Source: Protula sp. h YS-2021 (taxonomy: Eukaryota > Annelida > Polychaeta > Sabellida > Serpulidae). Taken from it: a stretch of 64,000 nucleotides of DNA. Positions 19,761 to 34,524 of this stretch are shown piece after piece; position 1 is the first letter of the stretch; each line of letters begins with the position of its first letter. Location: the NCBI GenBank assembly GCA_949752745.1, contig OX457027.1, positions 54,750,053 to 54,814,052 of the forward strand, given 5' to 3'. The notes under the pieces are model-generated. The model was not told the DNA's origin, did not search any database, and saw only the letters and a list, made by a program, of their open reading frames with translations. The position numbers were made by a program, and so were the translations under genes.

Positions 19761-22140
19761 CACATGCAGTCTACTCCCGTAGTACCGCCATTCGAAGTAC
19801 CGCCAAACTCGCACTTACGCAATAATGTGCTCAGTCCCGTTTTTTTTTTTCCTTAAATAAATCTCCCGCTGTGCCACTTAATTTGCTTAACGCCATCCGC
19901 CACGCATGTTTGGGAACCAAACTGCGATTTATAAGGCATTTTTCATTCGTTGTACCGCCATCAAATTTCACCGAAAAATTACATCCCGAAGTTCCCAGTC
20001 CGAAGTTCAACGCATACTACATTCACCTGCTCTTATTAAATGGCCTGCATACTTGAACTGTATGTTAATCTTTATTGGTTTTTAAAGATTGAGGGAAATA
20101 AAACAACCGAATACTGTTTTAAACGGAAGATATTGAAAGGAAGTTTTTAAAACATTATATCGGCCAGTTAGAACTTCAGGTTGATAAGAATTGAGTAGAA
20201 TTTTAGGGGTTTGAAAACGAAGTTTCTTTGGCCTTCCAGTACGAGGTTAGCACATGACGACAAATTACTTAAGCGGTTCTGTTGCTTATTCCTCATCTTA
20301 CAAACACAGAAGCTAACTACAAACTGTAGAAGCATCCCGGTGCGATATCAGCCAGTCATTTGCATTAAGGATAGTTATAATATTAGATAAGACTTCGAAT
20401 TTAAAATAAAATTCATGTATTTTGGGTTTTATTTCATACATTAAAATCACTTAAGGATGGAAAAGAAAAGAAAGAAATTCAAACTGACTATGAGAAAACA
20501 ATTGAAATCTTGCAATATGCAGAAAAAAAAATTCTTCAAAAACTTACCAAGAACTGCAAAATATTTGTCATTACGATGGGATAGTAAAATAAAGCGTAGA
20601 ATAGTCGGTGGCGTAGTGAATAAAAAGGGCAACTGGCAGATGACAACAAAGCTCATAAGATTCCTAAAACTGTGTTTTTTTTTCACTGTAACACCTTTCT
20701 TTTGTAACGCCGTAATTCTTCTGGAACGAACTATGGCGGTACAACGGAAGCAGACTGCGCCTTCAACGACTGCCAAAAAAGCGGAGCAAAGAAGACTGGG
20801 GAATATTTGTAAGTATGCCATGTTGTTAACAGCGCAAGGGGTCTTGTTTGTCTCTTTGTTTTTTTATTCGTCCTTTTGAGGTGACATACGGTGACTAATA
20901 ACTAGGCCCGTAGGGACACTTACGTACAAACTGGTGATCATGCGTGTCCAACTTTTTAAGCGATCTGTAAATGCGAAGCGCAAAGTTTGATAAACACCTT
21001 CTTCTAAACTAAAGCGAACACTCCTGTAAATTTACTGCATAGAGCTGGACCCAATAAACATTCCGACCTCGGTCTAACGCCGACATGAGGTTGGGACATC
21101 GACCCAACCAAGTTGCAGCATTGAATCGGGTTTAATTTGGTTGTGATTGGTCGTTATGAAAGATCAACGTCTAATCAATGTTATTTAGGTGTTGCTTTTG
21201 ATCGCAACTAGAACGTCTTTTTGCAACTTTGAATAAACTTCGGAAAATCGACGTTGTATATACGTCGAATAATAAACGTTACATAAACGGTGTCACAACC
21301 AAACAACAATCCCAGCATGTTATCGCTCACCGGAAATGGAAGTCATCAGAGGTCGCTTCGAAAATATATCAAATGAGACGTAAAATACGGCAATTTCTGG
21401 TGCGCAAGTTTGTGTTGTTTTTTTTCGCATCCTTTTGAAAAATATTAAGGAAAATTCACTGCACATATATCCGGTCTTACCGGATGACTCAAGGGTGGGG
21501 GTAATTTGAGGCAGGGATGACCACAAAACCTCATGATTGTCACTCTCTAGATTCTGGCCGAATATTTTCCCCTGTCTATACAAGGTCGCTCTCACCACGT
21601 CTATACAACATTGGGAAATAGAGGTTGTTTCGCCTGCAATTAGAACCCTTTTCGCACCGTCGGGTAGTCGCATAATCGACGTCTTTCTAGCGTCTGCAGG
21701 CAGACGTTGTTTCGACTTCTACTTAACCAACATCCGACAAGGATATCATGCCGGGTGCGACGTCTTTCTAACGTGTGGAGTGTTAAATTTGACTTTTAGA
21801 AACCACATTTCTTCACCAAATTATATATTTACGAATACAGGCGTATGTTTATGCTTATGAAAAACTGGTTACTGAAACTTTCTCGAAAGGTCTGCATTTC
21901 CCTAGTTTCTGGCGGATTCTGAAAAAGTGAATTTCAAGGAAACCTAAATTTGGACTACGTCTGAAAAATTGAAATCAATCTTACCAAAACTATTTGCGGA
22001 AGCAGAACTATTTTGAAAAACTTGATTATGGTCCCTGAAACTTTGAGGCTAATTTTAGGTAGTTCGCGAAAAAAAAAGCACTTTTTAAAGAACAGATCAC
22101 CTGAAAAGCATTCTTCTGAATGCAGAAGAAATCCAATAAA
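19760..22140. other. Intergenic DNA, no gene seen
   Basis: No frame with family features; the longest short frames (20447-20879 on both strands) are low-complexity Lys/Phe-rich complements of each other. At 21055-21200 and 21660-21780 there are GACGT/ACGTTG-rich segments like the one at 16470. Confidence 0.4.
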
Positions 22141-22145
22141 TCGCG

Positions 22146-22146
22146 A

Positions 22147-22239
<93 letters not shown>
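22146..22239. repeat. GA microsatellite
   Basis: About 90 bp of nearly uninterrupted GA dinucleotides, with a GAGAGTGAGA imperfection near the left edge. Confidence 0.95.
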
Positions 22240-22242
<3 letters not shown>

Positions 22243-22610
22243 CCCAAGGGAACATTCTTACGAAATTTGAAAGGAATCCCATCGAAATTACGGAGGAAGC
22301 ATTTTAAAATGGGCTAAAAAATATTTCAGATTGACGCCATTTGGTCAATATTTAGCTAATCACCAATTTAATTTCTTTTCGAGAGAAGTCCAATTACAGA
22401 ACATTCGTATAAAATTTGAAAGGAATCAGATCAAAATTTAGTGGAAAAGGAGCAGTTCGAAAACTGGCTAACAAAAAAAATTAAAATGGCGTGAGTTGAT
22501 CAATTCTAACGAATCGCCAAAAAAGGGTATTTTTTTTCAAGACATGTATATCAAGGGAAGATTAGAACATAATTTGAAAGCAAAGGACAAGCTCAAAAAT
22601 CACGGGAAAA
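22240..22610 (-). repeat. Minus-oriented tandem units of the 'cttctcccacaattttgat' family
   Basis: The plus strand has 'gaacattcttacgaaatttg' (22250) and 'gaacattcgtataaaatttg' (22400), each followed by 'aaaggaatc'. These are the reverse complement of the units in 29950-31140 and 58540-60790 ('tcaaattttgtacgaatgttc'). Confidence 0.6.
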
Positions 22611-24620
22611 GAAGCACTTTAAGTGAAACTTACAAACGTACCTATACATTCAGACGACGGATACCCCCTCCCCCATGTGATAATACCAGCCCGACTAAAT
22701 CGGCTCAAACGGAATACTGCGAATAAAGTAAATAATAGTATTTATCATAACGACAACAATCCGCAGTGTCTTGATAGTGTAAAAGTCTGTGGTATAAAGA
22801 TAGGTAGGGTAAATTTATCAAACATCCATAGTTCGATAACGTTTCACATGTGAAATAGCGAGATTTTAGTGACGAGACAAGTGTTACTTCACTCGTTTCA
22901 CTGTTTGCTTGAGAAAAAATAAGATTCCATTTTACCACTCGTATAAATAAAAAAAATATGCCTGTCTAAACACTACACGTGCCATGCATGCTTTCCCTGT
23001 TCTCGACCAATACTAATCGCTTAAGGTCGATCCCTGCACAATATCAGGAGTGTATCCGTATAAATATCAATTATATGCAACTGTCATAACATCATAGCCG
23101 AAATGCACATTCTCTGCCACGGCTTGGGAGCGTTTGCTTTGACTGACTCTAAAACGAGAGCCCATTTTTTCTCAAATGCGAATTATTAAACACAGGATCA
23201 AAAATCATATTTTTAAAATCACTTTCTCCCTTCGAGTAGAATTTTAAAAACTTCTCAGTCTGAATTGCTTACCCTTTACAGACAAGGCGATGTTGTTGTT
23301 TTTTAAGATTCAAAACCTTTTTAAGAAACATTTTTACGAGTTCGAAACCATTCACGAAAAAAAAACCTTGCTACTTACTCTGTGAAACGGCATCTATCCC
23401 CTCTTCCCTGGCCCCCCTCCCCTACCCACAAACAACTCACATACTATTTTATTGGTTGCAGCAATGTACAACTGACCAAGAATAATGCGTAACTGAAGCC
23501 GACAATTTATATGAATATTCAGCCTACTTAAAATGACAAGGTTAGATTCTGCATCCACGCACAGCTCTTTTCAAACCTACGCAAACTTATAAAATGCGAG
23601 ATGTGACTGTTGGTAGATGCGACAGAATTATTATGCCAACGCCGCTGCAGCCCTTTACACGTTGCAATTCGTGATAAAAAAAATTCGCGTTTGGATCGTA
23701 AAAATGAAAAGAAATGCGAAAACAAAAAGCGAAGTAACAACTTCAGATTAAGTACTACAAATGGGCGGAATTTGGGAGTCTTGGGGCCAGTATGGTCACA
23801 AGAGTAATAAAGACAAAATGACGGACCAGTACAGAGAAAAAAGGCCCAAAACATTGCACCTGCACAACTCCAGTATTCTCTGCGAGTCTTTGGCTTGCCA
23901 AGTGGTAACAACAATAATTGTAAAAAAAAAATGAACTGCACTAGTGCATTTTAGCGCTTCTGCTATTATGGGCGGGTACATTGTGGCCATTGTGGCATTG
24001 TGTAGAAAGGCTGAATAAATATATATAAAAAAAACACGGATTATTCTGAAAAAATACCAGTAAAAAGACCCAGAATATTACTTAAACATATTGCATCTTT
24101 TTATGGTAGGCCTGTGATTTTATAGTCGGACACTGTTAAGTTCACTTTCTTCAAAGAACATGACACGAGTGCATGGGCCAGTGCAACATAACACCATAAA
24201 ATGAGCCAATATGCAACTGTGAAAACCCAAGTTCAAGAAAATACATTTGTTTTCAATCGCATTTAAAAGTACTAAACAAACATATTTTTCCATGTGTAAT
24301 TGTACAATCAAACAAAAATACTTATAGAATTCGTAGGTTATTTTTCAAATCCAACAGAGAAGGGTATCCTTTTAAATAAAATGTTCTTTACTTCGAACGG
24401 TTAATCTTCCTCTTTCATATTGCAGACTGTCGTTACCAACAGATTACATCTAACGTGTTAGTTTTAAATTAAAAAATAAACACTTTAAAGGCTATGTGCT
24501 ATCAACAAAATCGCAGAACCTTCAGCTTAAATGTTCGATTTAAGTTTTACAGAAAGAAAAAGATAAAACATCGTGTTTTTCTGTCTTAAAAATTAATAAA
24601 AATAAAGACAAATTTACCTG
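22611..24620. other. Intergenic DNA upstream of STIMATE, nothing recognised
   Basis: AT-rich, without a convincing exon, RNA gene or repeat boundary. Short frames lack conserved features. Confidence 0.4.
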
Positions 24621-24629
24621 CGAGCAGCA

Positions 24630-24700
24630 CAAAATCATCAAAATGGCAGTTATCGCAGTGCGCTTGCGCGACAAACCGGAAACACCTGTCAAACTGAAAA
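24630..24700 (+). promoter_or_regulatory. Candidate STIMATE promoter segment
   Basis: Within an AT-rich region, about 290 bp before the start codon, there is a cluster of motifs common in housekeeping promoters: AAAATGGC (YY1-like) at about 24640, GTGCGCTTGCGCGAC (NRF1-like) at 24659-24673 and ACCGGAAAC (ETS-like) near 24675. There is no TATA box. This is inference from motif matching by eye. Confidence 0.4.
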
Positions 24701-24934
24701 CAACAAAACAAATGTCGTTCGGTGAAAATGTTATTGGTATTTAACTAATCAATGGGTTAAATATCTTATGTTTTTATGAGAAAAAGATTGCTAGCGTTAT
24801 TTCCATACACTCATGGAATATTATGAATGAATTTTTATGCCGTGCCGTTCCGAATAAGGGAAATTATAGCAGTCAAGTGAAGGATTGTATGGTGTGCAAG
24901 CGTCAGAACCGGACCAGAGTTTCCAGTTGAGAAA

Positions 24935-24970
24935 ATGACCCAATGTGAAGAAATAAACTATGAATTATGA
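24935..24970 (+). promoter_or_regulatory. Short upstream frame overlapping the STIMATE start
   Basis: An ATG with A at -3 (24935) opens an 11-codon frame that ends at TGA 24968-24970 in a different frame, overlapping the main ATG at 24960. If included in the mRNA it could reduce initiation at the main start. The transcription start is not known. Confidence 0.4.
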
Positions 24971-25134
24971 TACTGATAAAATACGTATTGTTACTCGTGC
25001 TATGTCTCAAAATGTGACTCCTGCCGCTGATCCACCACTTGAAGACTTTCATTGTGGGCATGGAGATCTGCTTGGCCCTTTAGGATTGTTTGTCCAGGGT
25101 TTGTTGGCTGCTATCGCCTTTGCGTCACTTATTG
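24960..25134 (+). CDS. STIMATE: STIMATE coding exon 1
   Basis: Encodes residues 1-58 plus one base of codon 59. It includes the first membrane segment ([17 protein letters not shown]). Donor GTAAGT at 25135. Confidence 0.9.
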
Positions 25135-25490
25135 GTAAGTGTATTTTCCACTAATGTTTTTGTGCAGTCGGTGGCTTACAGAAGTAGCCTCCGGTGAATG
25201 GGAGTTACCACCTTCTGCCAGCTGTTAAAAAATATGAGCGATTTCCTGTATGGACCGTATATACTATCGTGTATATCATATATGACAACACTCGATAAAC
25301 CACACAACCCACACTCGTCGCTAACTAAGCTGAGATCGGCATCCTACCTAGACCCGAGTGCCTCCACAGTGTAGTGTTTCTTGAAGCTAGCATCCTACCG
25401 GACGACTCGGTCCCGCAAATCTCAGTCTCTTAATTCCCTCAACAGGACCGCCTATATTGTGTCGAGAGCCACCCATACCTCATTGTCACA

Positions 25491-25550
<60 letters not shown>

Positions 25551-28500
25551 TGTATTCAATTTTAGTTCCAGGTATCCCCCTCATACTCGCAAGAATCCCC
25601 TCTTCTTCTCCCTGAATGGAACTTCCTGCCCGGAAAACGTAATTTTGAAGGAAAGGCGGGGGTGGGGGCTAGACACTTTCGGCATGCTATATTGTGTAAA
25701 GACTCTACTAAAGATATACAAAGAACTGATGTTAGAGCATACCATTGACACTTACGTCGTGGTTTCTCCATATAAGATATGACCGTCGATTATTATGGCT
25801 GTGGAAATGAAAAAAAAAGCTTAAAACAATAAATGTGAACACTTTGTGTACATTGAATCTGAAAGAACAGTGCTCGATTTCTAGTTAGGGGAATCAAGTA
25901 AGCACAGGGGGAAGCTGATGCACCCCTCCAGCGAAGCACGTGTTACTGTTCGTATGTCCCAACAATAAGCCTAGCGACATCAAGACTGGCGACAATTGGT
26001 CTAACCTTTAGCCTGGTGCAACATTACGCCTCTCGACGAATGGCCTGGACTGTTATGTGCGACCAGTCGCTTTCTTTCTTTAACTATGAATTTCAACTGT
26101 TTGGAAATGCTCATGATTTTACCCTTCCAAAGAAAAATTTTCTCTGAAGTTCTGTCAGTTCAAATCAATGCAAGCCTGCACAAACGTACATATTACTTCG
26201 AAGTTCGATGAGTTCAAATATGCGAGGCTGCACAAGACTTCGATGTTCTGTCATTCCATATCAGTTCTAGGCTGTCAATTTAAATCAATGCTATGTCACC
26301 TTCTGTGTCAATAAATGTTATAAAAAGAAATGCTTTACAACAACAACAACAAAAACACACAAACACACACTTTTTAAATGGAAATAATCAGACTCGAAGG
26401 CCAACAGTTTTACTCAAAAATCTCAAAACTATTTTTTTTTTTAACAAAACAGAAATCCCCATTCCTTTGTATGATTTCGTTATTCAGGCGGTTGTCACAC
26501 TTTTCAATTCAGGCGAATTATCGCCAGGAGTTTTGACGCTAGGAGTATTGTCACTAGGCAAATTGTCGCGGATTCTATTGTTAGTATGGAAATTCGGAAA
26601 ACCACGGGATAACCGCTGGAGCTTGACGTGGCAGTGCTTTTCGAAGAATGGATTTTGATCGTATTTTGTTATGTTATAAATAAGAGGTATTTAGTCATAT
26701 TCTCGTCTCGTCTTAGTTCATTTTCATTCGTAGTAGAGGTTCTGGTAACTAGTAGAAATATTTTAGGGATGTTCTTTATCACATAAGACCCAACTTCAGA
26801 ACTCTGGTACCTTTGACGACAAATAAAATGATCCAGTGATGTGGGTGAGCGGGTCGCAGTAGACAAGATGCTGCCATTCGTCATTCACGAGTCTGGCGAG
26901 TTAACGGATATGCCAGTTCTTATATTCTGATGATCAAAAAATTTCTTTTTTTCAGTAAAGCGCTTTTGTGAGCCACGACACGAAAGGAGGTCCTGGAGAG
27001 TGTGGTGAGATTAAACTGTTTAAAATTTCTTGTCTGTCTTTATTCATTAAATTTCCTTGTGTAAGTGACACATAATCACAAGATCTGTCAAACCAGTAAT
27101 AAAAAAGTAGCGGATATTGTTATTCGAACATTTAGCCGTCGAAAAAACGGTGTGTTAATTCCCAAACCAGTTGTATTAACCATGACTCACACCACACTAT
27201 ACACATAAATAATGATTAGAATAACAAAATCAATAAGTTATGTGACAGTGTATAGCAGTATAACAGTTAACAACAGTTGTTTGAAGTCACAGCCACAGTG
27301 ATGGGAGTACTATATATTTTTCCACGCAGGTTCTTCGACACGTCCAAGCAGGCGATAGGCGCTGCGGTCATCCACTTTGGCAATGTGTTCCTTGCTGACC
27401 TTTTCCAAGGAGATCCTTGTACATGGTAAAGAGTGGCATGCGATTAAAAATCATAGATACAATAGAAACTCGTCATAACGACAGTGCTGACAGCAGCATA
27501 ATATTTTGGTCCCCACGTATTTTGTTGCTATTGAAACATATTAGTTACAGCGGCGTATGGGATATACCGGAATAATTTCTCGGTCCCAGTCATGTCGTTG
27601 TAACGAGGTTGTACGGTATTTAATATGAGATGTCCAGTGAGCGTACAAAACAAAGAGTAGTATTCTGGTAGTGTATATGATGAGTAGATACGAACCGCCT
27701 TGCTGTCCGCTCCGCACTACCAAAAGTTGTGTTTCCATTGCCATAATAACATAATTAACCGACAAAAAAATTCGCTGGAAAGTGTAAAACTGTCTAAAAA
27801 AGACTATTGGTACTAAAAATCAGCCTTTCAAGCTCGTTCTGACATTGCTACAGGCTGCGAGAGAGTTTTTCGGATTAGTCCACCTTCTCGTGCATACGTA
27901 TGAGGATAATTGAAAGATTGAACGGTTAATCGTGTAGCCTTTAATCACATGAACTAGTTAATTATATACTTTTGTAAGATTCCTTGCCGTTGTTTCGTAC
28001 TCGGATAGTACTGGAAAGTAGATTATGAATTTAATGTACAAAAGAAGTGAAAATCCGAAGGATTGTGGATAATATGCGGGTATGTGAAGCTTCTTCGGGA
28101 CCTGGTGGTTTGTGTGCCCATATTTATTGCTGACAGTCAGATCTAACGGCGGGAATCTTTGATTGACAATGTCTACAGATCTGTCATCATTGCAATGTTC
28201 ATGGTTTTTCATGTTTCCTTTTTGGATGTTTTAGAACAATGGCAGTCTCCTCATAATATTGCTCATAAAGTTCCGCCTTAAATAAGCCACGGTCGCCCAA
28301 GGACCATAGCTCGGCTGTGGATAGGCTTGACACGGCTATGATCGCCGTCCATACTTGGACACACATTTCTTTTCAAGTTTCTTTTATATTCTGCAAAACC
28401 ATAAATATATCTTACGACAATTGAAAATGCATAGGATTTTTCTAAAAAGATGGCGCCCGACAACAACAAAAAAAAGCCAGTGCTGAACGAAATTTCTGCC

Positions 28501-31500
28501 ACCACACTATTGTTTTGTATTGCAGTTCATATGCTGCTCCACATTTTACTTGTAATAGAATCAAATGTCCGTTAAGTTTACATAATGTAAGTTAACATTT
28601 TATCAGTTTGTAATGAACAAGCAAAAAACACTATTTTTTTTTTTTTTTTTTTGTTTAAAAAAAAAATTCTGAAGCAAATTAAAATGATAAAACCCCGCAT
28701 TTGTGGTAGTTTATTCTAGAACAGATTACCGAAAAATCGAATGTCGCATTTTTTTCTAGATTGCTCATTGTTTCGTTTTAAACTATAAACAATTCTTATT
28801 TTTGCCCTTAGAAATTCAGTTCATTTTTTAATCAGCTTGGGTGGGTAATGCAATGCTGATTTTCGGGCAATTGTAAAAAAAAAAAAACGGGACTTGAATT
28901 CATTTTTCGAATGTTTTCATTTTCCTTTTTGCAAAGAGTAGAATATATTTGTTCAACTGACGTGGCCGTTTTTGTTGCAAGGAAAGAGATGCAGTTTCGA
29001 TTTACATGGCATTCGAATTATTGATCATCATTTCTAAAATAGCCTACCAAAAAATATCTAGTATCGTTTTTGCTTCAGGGATTCTATTTGTGATAATGCG
29101 GTGCTAAATTATATTTTAAGGATTGGCGAGTAGTTCCTTGTGCAGCAGCGTTGTTTGTCGGCAGTCCATGAAACATACAAACATCACATTACATTTTTCA
29201 CCTTTTTAACAATGTGTATTTCATGCTTTCAGGTATTTCGTCAGTTTTCTTCTGGATTCTACAATAGGGTTGTTCATCATTTATGTGGGCCTTAAACTCT
29301 CCCAAGTGCTTGCTTATAAACAGAAGTGGACTCTACTCATGCTTGGGGAGTACGGTAAATTACGCTTGTTTAACATAGTGCTTTTATAATCATGTTGCCG
29401 TTGCTTCTGTAGTTACAGCGCGGATGCTAAATTGGTACAAAAACATCACAAAATGGTATTAATTATTGAGGTCTCGCTTTGAATCACATGAGTCTACCTT
29501 TAAGCACTGGCGCAGTTTTGCTCAATCGCCTTCAAATTTTCAACCTGATTGTTGGTTTTATTGTGTTGTCCCGTTACACCAGTTTAAGACTTTTCTGAGT
29601 GCTTGCTTGGCTTCCGCTGAAGCACCGAAGCTCTTACTGGGGTACTTGCACAATTCTTACTAATAAGTATACTTACGTAAGTACCTGATGTGGTCACCCA
29701 CCCAGGCAGCTTTCTTGATACTTTGACGGATTCGTGGAAGGGAAACATGTAATGAAATTTCCAACATGGGGTATTTTTTCAGTTGATAAATGATGAAGTT
29801 GCAGTATGTCACAGCGCACCTAAACATTAAACCTGTAGCAGTGATCACAATGGTAGCAATATAGCTGCTCATTATGCATTCGTTTTCGTTTCTTTTGAGA
29901 CTTCGTCTTGCAGGTCTTATCACATCAGTGGAGGGGTGGGGGGAGGGGGCATCCCTCGTGTATATGTACGCGTGTACGTATGACATACTCTGTTAACTTT
30001 TACTTAAAATGCTTCTTCTTCCTCAGTTTGGATCAAATTCCTTTCAAAGTTTGTGCGAAACTTCTCGAAGTAGGATTCTTGATAAATTTCTTTTTCTGAC
30101 AATCCACCAAAAAACCTGGTCAAATGGGAGGCATTTAAAATGTTTTTGTTGCCAATTTCAGGTTTCTTCTCCCACAATTTTGATTAAACTGTTTTCAAAT
30201 GTCGTGTATTTTTTTTTTCCTTTTTTCATAATTTTTTCATCATTATTTTATTTATTTATTTTTTTTTATTTTGGCGCTGCATTAAATTTTCCCCAAGTTG
30301 GGCGGCATTTATAATTTGTTAGTAGCCAATTGCTTCGCCGTAAATTTGGATCGGATTCCTTTCAGATTTTGTCTGATTGTTCTCTAGATGGTTCTCTTTT
30401 GAAAAATTACTTTTTTGACGATCCGCCAAAATTTTGCTAAATCGGGGGGGGGGGGGGTCACCATTTGCCAGCTTGGGGGGATTGCCTGATTTCATAATGC
30501 TTCTTCTCCCACAATTTCATCTGATTGCCTTGAGATTTTGCGTCAATCTTTGCTATATAGTCTTCTTGTGAAAAAAATGCATTTTTATAGCTTCTTCTCC
30601 GACAGTTTTGATTGAGTTCCTTCCAAATTTTGTACGAATGTCCTCTGGAAAAGTTAGTTTTTTTTTATCTTTGGCGATATGCAAAAAATTGGCTAATTGG
30701 CGTAATTTTATTTTACATATATTTATTTTTGTTAGCCGGTTTTCAAAGAGCTTGTTCTCCCACAACTTTGACCGGTTTCCTTCAAACTTTTGTACGACTG
30801 TTCATCAGATGGTCATCTTAAAAAAAAAAGGCGATTCTAAACAAAAAATAGTAATAATAATAATAACCACTTGGCGGCATTGTTAATCTTTTTTGTTTTT
30901 CAAAATGTGTTACCTGCTGATTGGATTTATTAGAAATTTATGCTTCTCATTTGATGTTTTCTTTAAAAATTACTGTTTTTTTTTTTTGTTTTTTTTTTGG
31001 CTCACCTCCAAAAAGTTGTCTCATGCCATTATTTGATAGATTTAGGCATCAATTTTTTCCAAACAGTTCTTGTTCAAGTAATTTTAGTCAGATTGCTTTC
31101 ATTTTTAGGCGTAGTCAAGCCTTAGGGCTTCTTTGAAATTTGCTTTTCCGAGATCTGCCAGAGATAAGGGAAATGCTGGTCTTTGAACAATTTCCAGTGA
31201 GCGGTTTTTAAAATGCTACTCCACTTTTTTGGAGCACCTAAAATCAGCGAAAGCATACCGAATAGCGCTTTTATAGCAGATGCGCTCCTGTGTATTCTTT
31301 GTTCGATAACTGACCTTGGTCAAAGTAAAGATTAGAGACGTGTTCAAAGCTGTAAGTTCACCTTGTATACTTCTCTTTGAGGGGGTGGAGGGAGGACAGT
31401 AGCGATTAATTCATTGTAAACTTTAAGAATAACTGGTAAATTATTATTTTGAAAACGATGTTTCTAAGTGGGTGTATGTCAGTACTGTACAAACACGGAA

Positions 31501-32303
31501 GTGGAGGCAGTTATGATACTTGATTCCTTTTCAGGAAGCCCTCCACATTGTAAGGCCTGGATATTACAGTGTGTACTGTATGTCATTGTTATGGTTGTCG
31601 AAAAGCTACTCATGACACTTCTGGTGCTCTTTGACTTCTGGAAAAGGGTAAGTTATAGACAGAATTTCTACGTTTTAAGCTCGCCACACTTGCATCGAAA
31701 GGTCTAATGCGATGAATCTGAGGAACAATCGGTCTGAGAATGTTGACGCTACTGCACATATAAATAGTAGGCACTATTTTTCTCTTTCCCCCCCCCCCCC
31801 CCCGCCTCCATCTCCCCCGTGTAACGCAGGGATATAGTTATGAGGTTGTTCGCAAGCGGTTCGGGCTTTATTTCCGAAGAAACTACACATAGAATTATTC
31901 TGAAATTTCAAACACGGATAGAGCACATATTGAAGGTGTGCAGCCTCGTAATGTTGTTTGGAGTCATGAAAAATTATCAAAATGGCAGTATTTTGAAATT
32001 TGGTAAAATTTCGCGTTTCAAGTTTCAAAAATTACTTTGGACTTTGGATAGCAATTGTGCAATGTTTTTTCCGCACCACTTGGCATATAGCAATTTGTTG
32101 TAGGGACCTGCAACCTTGCACAGTGAAAATAAATGTATTGCAGATGTGTAACGTCATATTATTTTTTAAATCGGTGAAAAATTAAAAACATGACAGCTTG
32201 TAAAAAATTGCCAAAATTACGTTCTACTTAGCAATTGTGCGATTTTTTGTCCGCTCCGCGTCGCATATAACCATCTATCGTAGTGACCTGCAACTTTACA
32301 CAG

Positions 32304-32366
<63 letters not shown>

Positions 32367-34481
32367 TTCGTTTTGTTTTTATTGAAATCCGTGTAAAATT
32401 GACAAGATGACAACTTGTCTCTCTTGGTGTTAGCTGGAAAGTGACCATGGAAGACCAGCAAGAACAGAGGTTACTTTCTAAAGGTATTAGCTAACTACAG
32501 TTCCAGTTAAAATGTCCAGCCTAAAGTGAATGGGGCAATTTGGGACCGAGACAACTCGTCCATTATAAAAGGTGCTCATTATTGGGAGGTGTTCAGTAAT
32601 GGAAGTTTTATTGTATATAATTTACCTTACACGGGGGATCCTGTCTCGCTGAGACTCTAGTTTTGGAACAAACGTTAGAGAGAGGTATTTTAAAATTCTT
32701 CGATTATTTTCATTAGATCTTTAAGTCATAAAGACACCTAAAAATTTTATCACAACCAAAAAAGTATGGGCCGGTGTCCCTGGACATCCTAGTTGTAAAT
32801 GGTGAGGCGAAAGGCGCGGCTTTATAAATAGCTTTCATTTTTCGAATGTTGTCAGGGCGTTTGGCTTTCAAGTTTGAAGTCGAGATTGAACTTGATAGAA
32901 ACTAATCAGCTGTAGGTCTGCTTTTTTATGCTTTATGGAGTTTTAAAATTTATCCCACGCAGATTTATTACACTATCTCTCAGGCATATAAAAATGAACG
33001 TAGCATGAAACTTTACAAAATACACCATGGAATAACTGCAAAATTATACGAATTATAATCCACACGGTATCAGTGCAAATCGCAGATAAAATTAAAAATC
33101 AGCTACCAAGCAGAGACTTGTGTATGAATGTGGTGGCCTTCAGCCAAGCTGTCCCAGGTCATCTATGTTTTGGGACAGACGTGCTGCCTAAACCGTAACC
33201 TTTGCAGATTATTAAATAAAGACTTTATATGATTAATCAATAATAGTGTATAAGTGTCCTATACGGAAAAAAAATCGTTTTGCAGAAGCTTTTATTAACC
33301 CAGCCGACTTTGTCGGACTGGGTTAGTCGTATCACCACAGGGGGCTTGAATGTATGTGCGCATGTTAAACTTTTTCTTTAAAATGCTACTCCTCCTACAG
33401 CTTTGCGCCAATCCTTTTGATATTACGCAGGAATGTTCCCTGGGTGGTTCTCCACCTGGCTATATTACCTTTTTTGACGATTTACGAAAAACTGACAAAA
33501 TGGCGGCATTTTTTGTGCCCGTTTTGACCCATTTTTAAAATGCTACTCCTCCTAAGTTTTACACCAATCGTTTAGATGCTACGCAAAGATGTTCCCCAGG
33601 GGTTCGCCTACCAGGCTATTATTTTTTTCGCGGTTCGCAAAAAAATGCCGAAATGGGGGAACTTTGAAGTTTGGCAAAAACTGGAATTAATGGTAGTAAA
33701 TAACTGAATTGTCAAACCATTCATTTCTCTCAGTCTTTTTCAAATAGTTATAAAATTTTAATCGAAAGTTTCTTAGCTGCTTCTCCACCTGGACTTTGCT
33801 TTTTTTCGCAAATGACAAAAAAATGCCGAAATGGTGGAATTTTAAAATCCACCATTTCGTTTTTCCTTGTTTGGTAACTCGGCTGGGTCATGTGCTTGGA
33901 CATGCTTGTTATTAGAACTGCATGACCTGAAAAGTTTTGTATTTTCAGGTGAGAAGTCTGATTTTAGCGCCCATCAAGGACCCAAATCTGGAGATTGTGA
34001 TAGTTATGTTCATAGTACCATTTGTTATTAATGTAAGTATTTGAAGTATATAAACTTTCTGCAGCAGCTGTCTGATGTTTCATGCACAACGAACAAACCA
34101 AGCGCTTATCTGTTTCATTGATTAAAATTAAAAACCAATTATATCAAACAGCGAAGAACCTATATTTCTGTTATTGCGAACGAACGATTTTTTTTTATTT
34201 GCTCCAATTATTGTTTCGTAATTACAGCCTCGGGAGAGACGCATATACAACATGTACAGCATATTTTCCATTAATAAAAAAGATGCAAAGCAGATGGTAG
34301 CACCCGCGTGTCGCCGCGGTCATCTGTCAGAGCCATCACGTGGTGCTATAATTGGGCGCTTGCTGCTTCAGTCCGTGTCACACCAGTGATTTTATTGATA
34401 TAGTGGCATTGTCTGTTCTTTTTAGCCCAGCTTACGTTACACGTAAGCTGGGGTATTCCTATCGGTTTGCGGGCGGTGTCC

Positions 34482-34524
<43 letters not shown>

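Noticed and set aside
20447..20879. 124- and 140-codon frames on opposite strands
   Set aside because: They overlap almost completely, are low-complexity Lys/Phe rich, and show no family features or splice context. At most one could be real and nothing favours either.
22013..22317. Arg-Glu and Ser-Leu repeat peptides
   Set aside because: Direct translations of a GA microsatellite.
25381..25782. 133-codon frame with a Tyr-Ile run, and the similar frame at 32228-32461
   Set aside because: Both run through TA microsatellites and lie in STIMATE introns without splice support.
32496..32614. Another pogo-like MITE in intron 5
   Set aside because: Edges CAGTTCCAGTTAAAATGTCC and CAGTAATGGAAGTTTTATTG are only loosely inverted and no clean TA duplication is seen.
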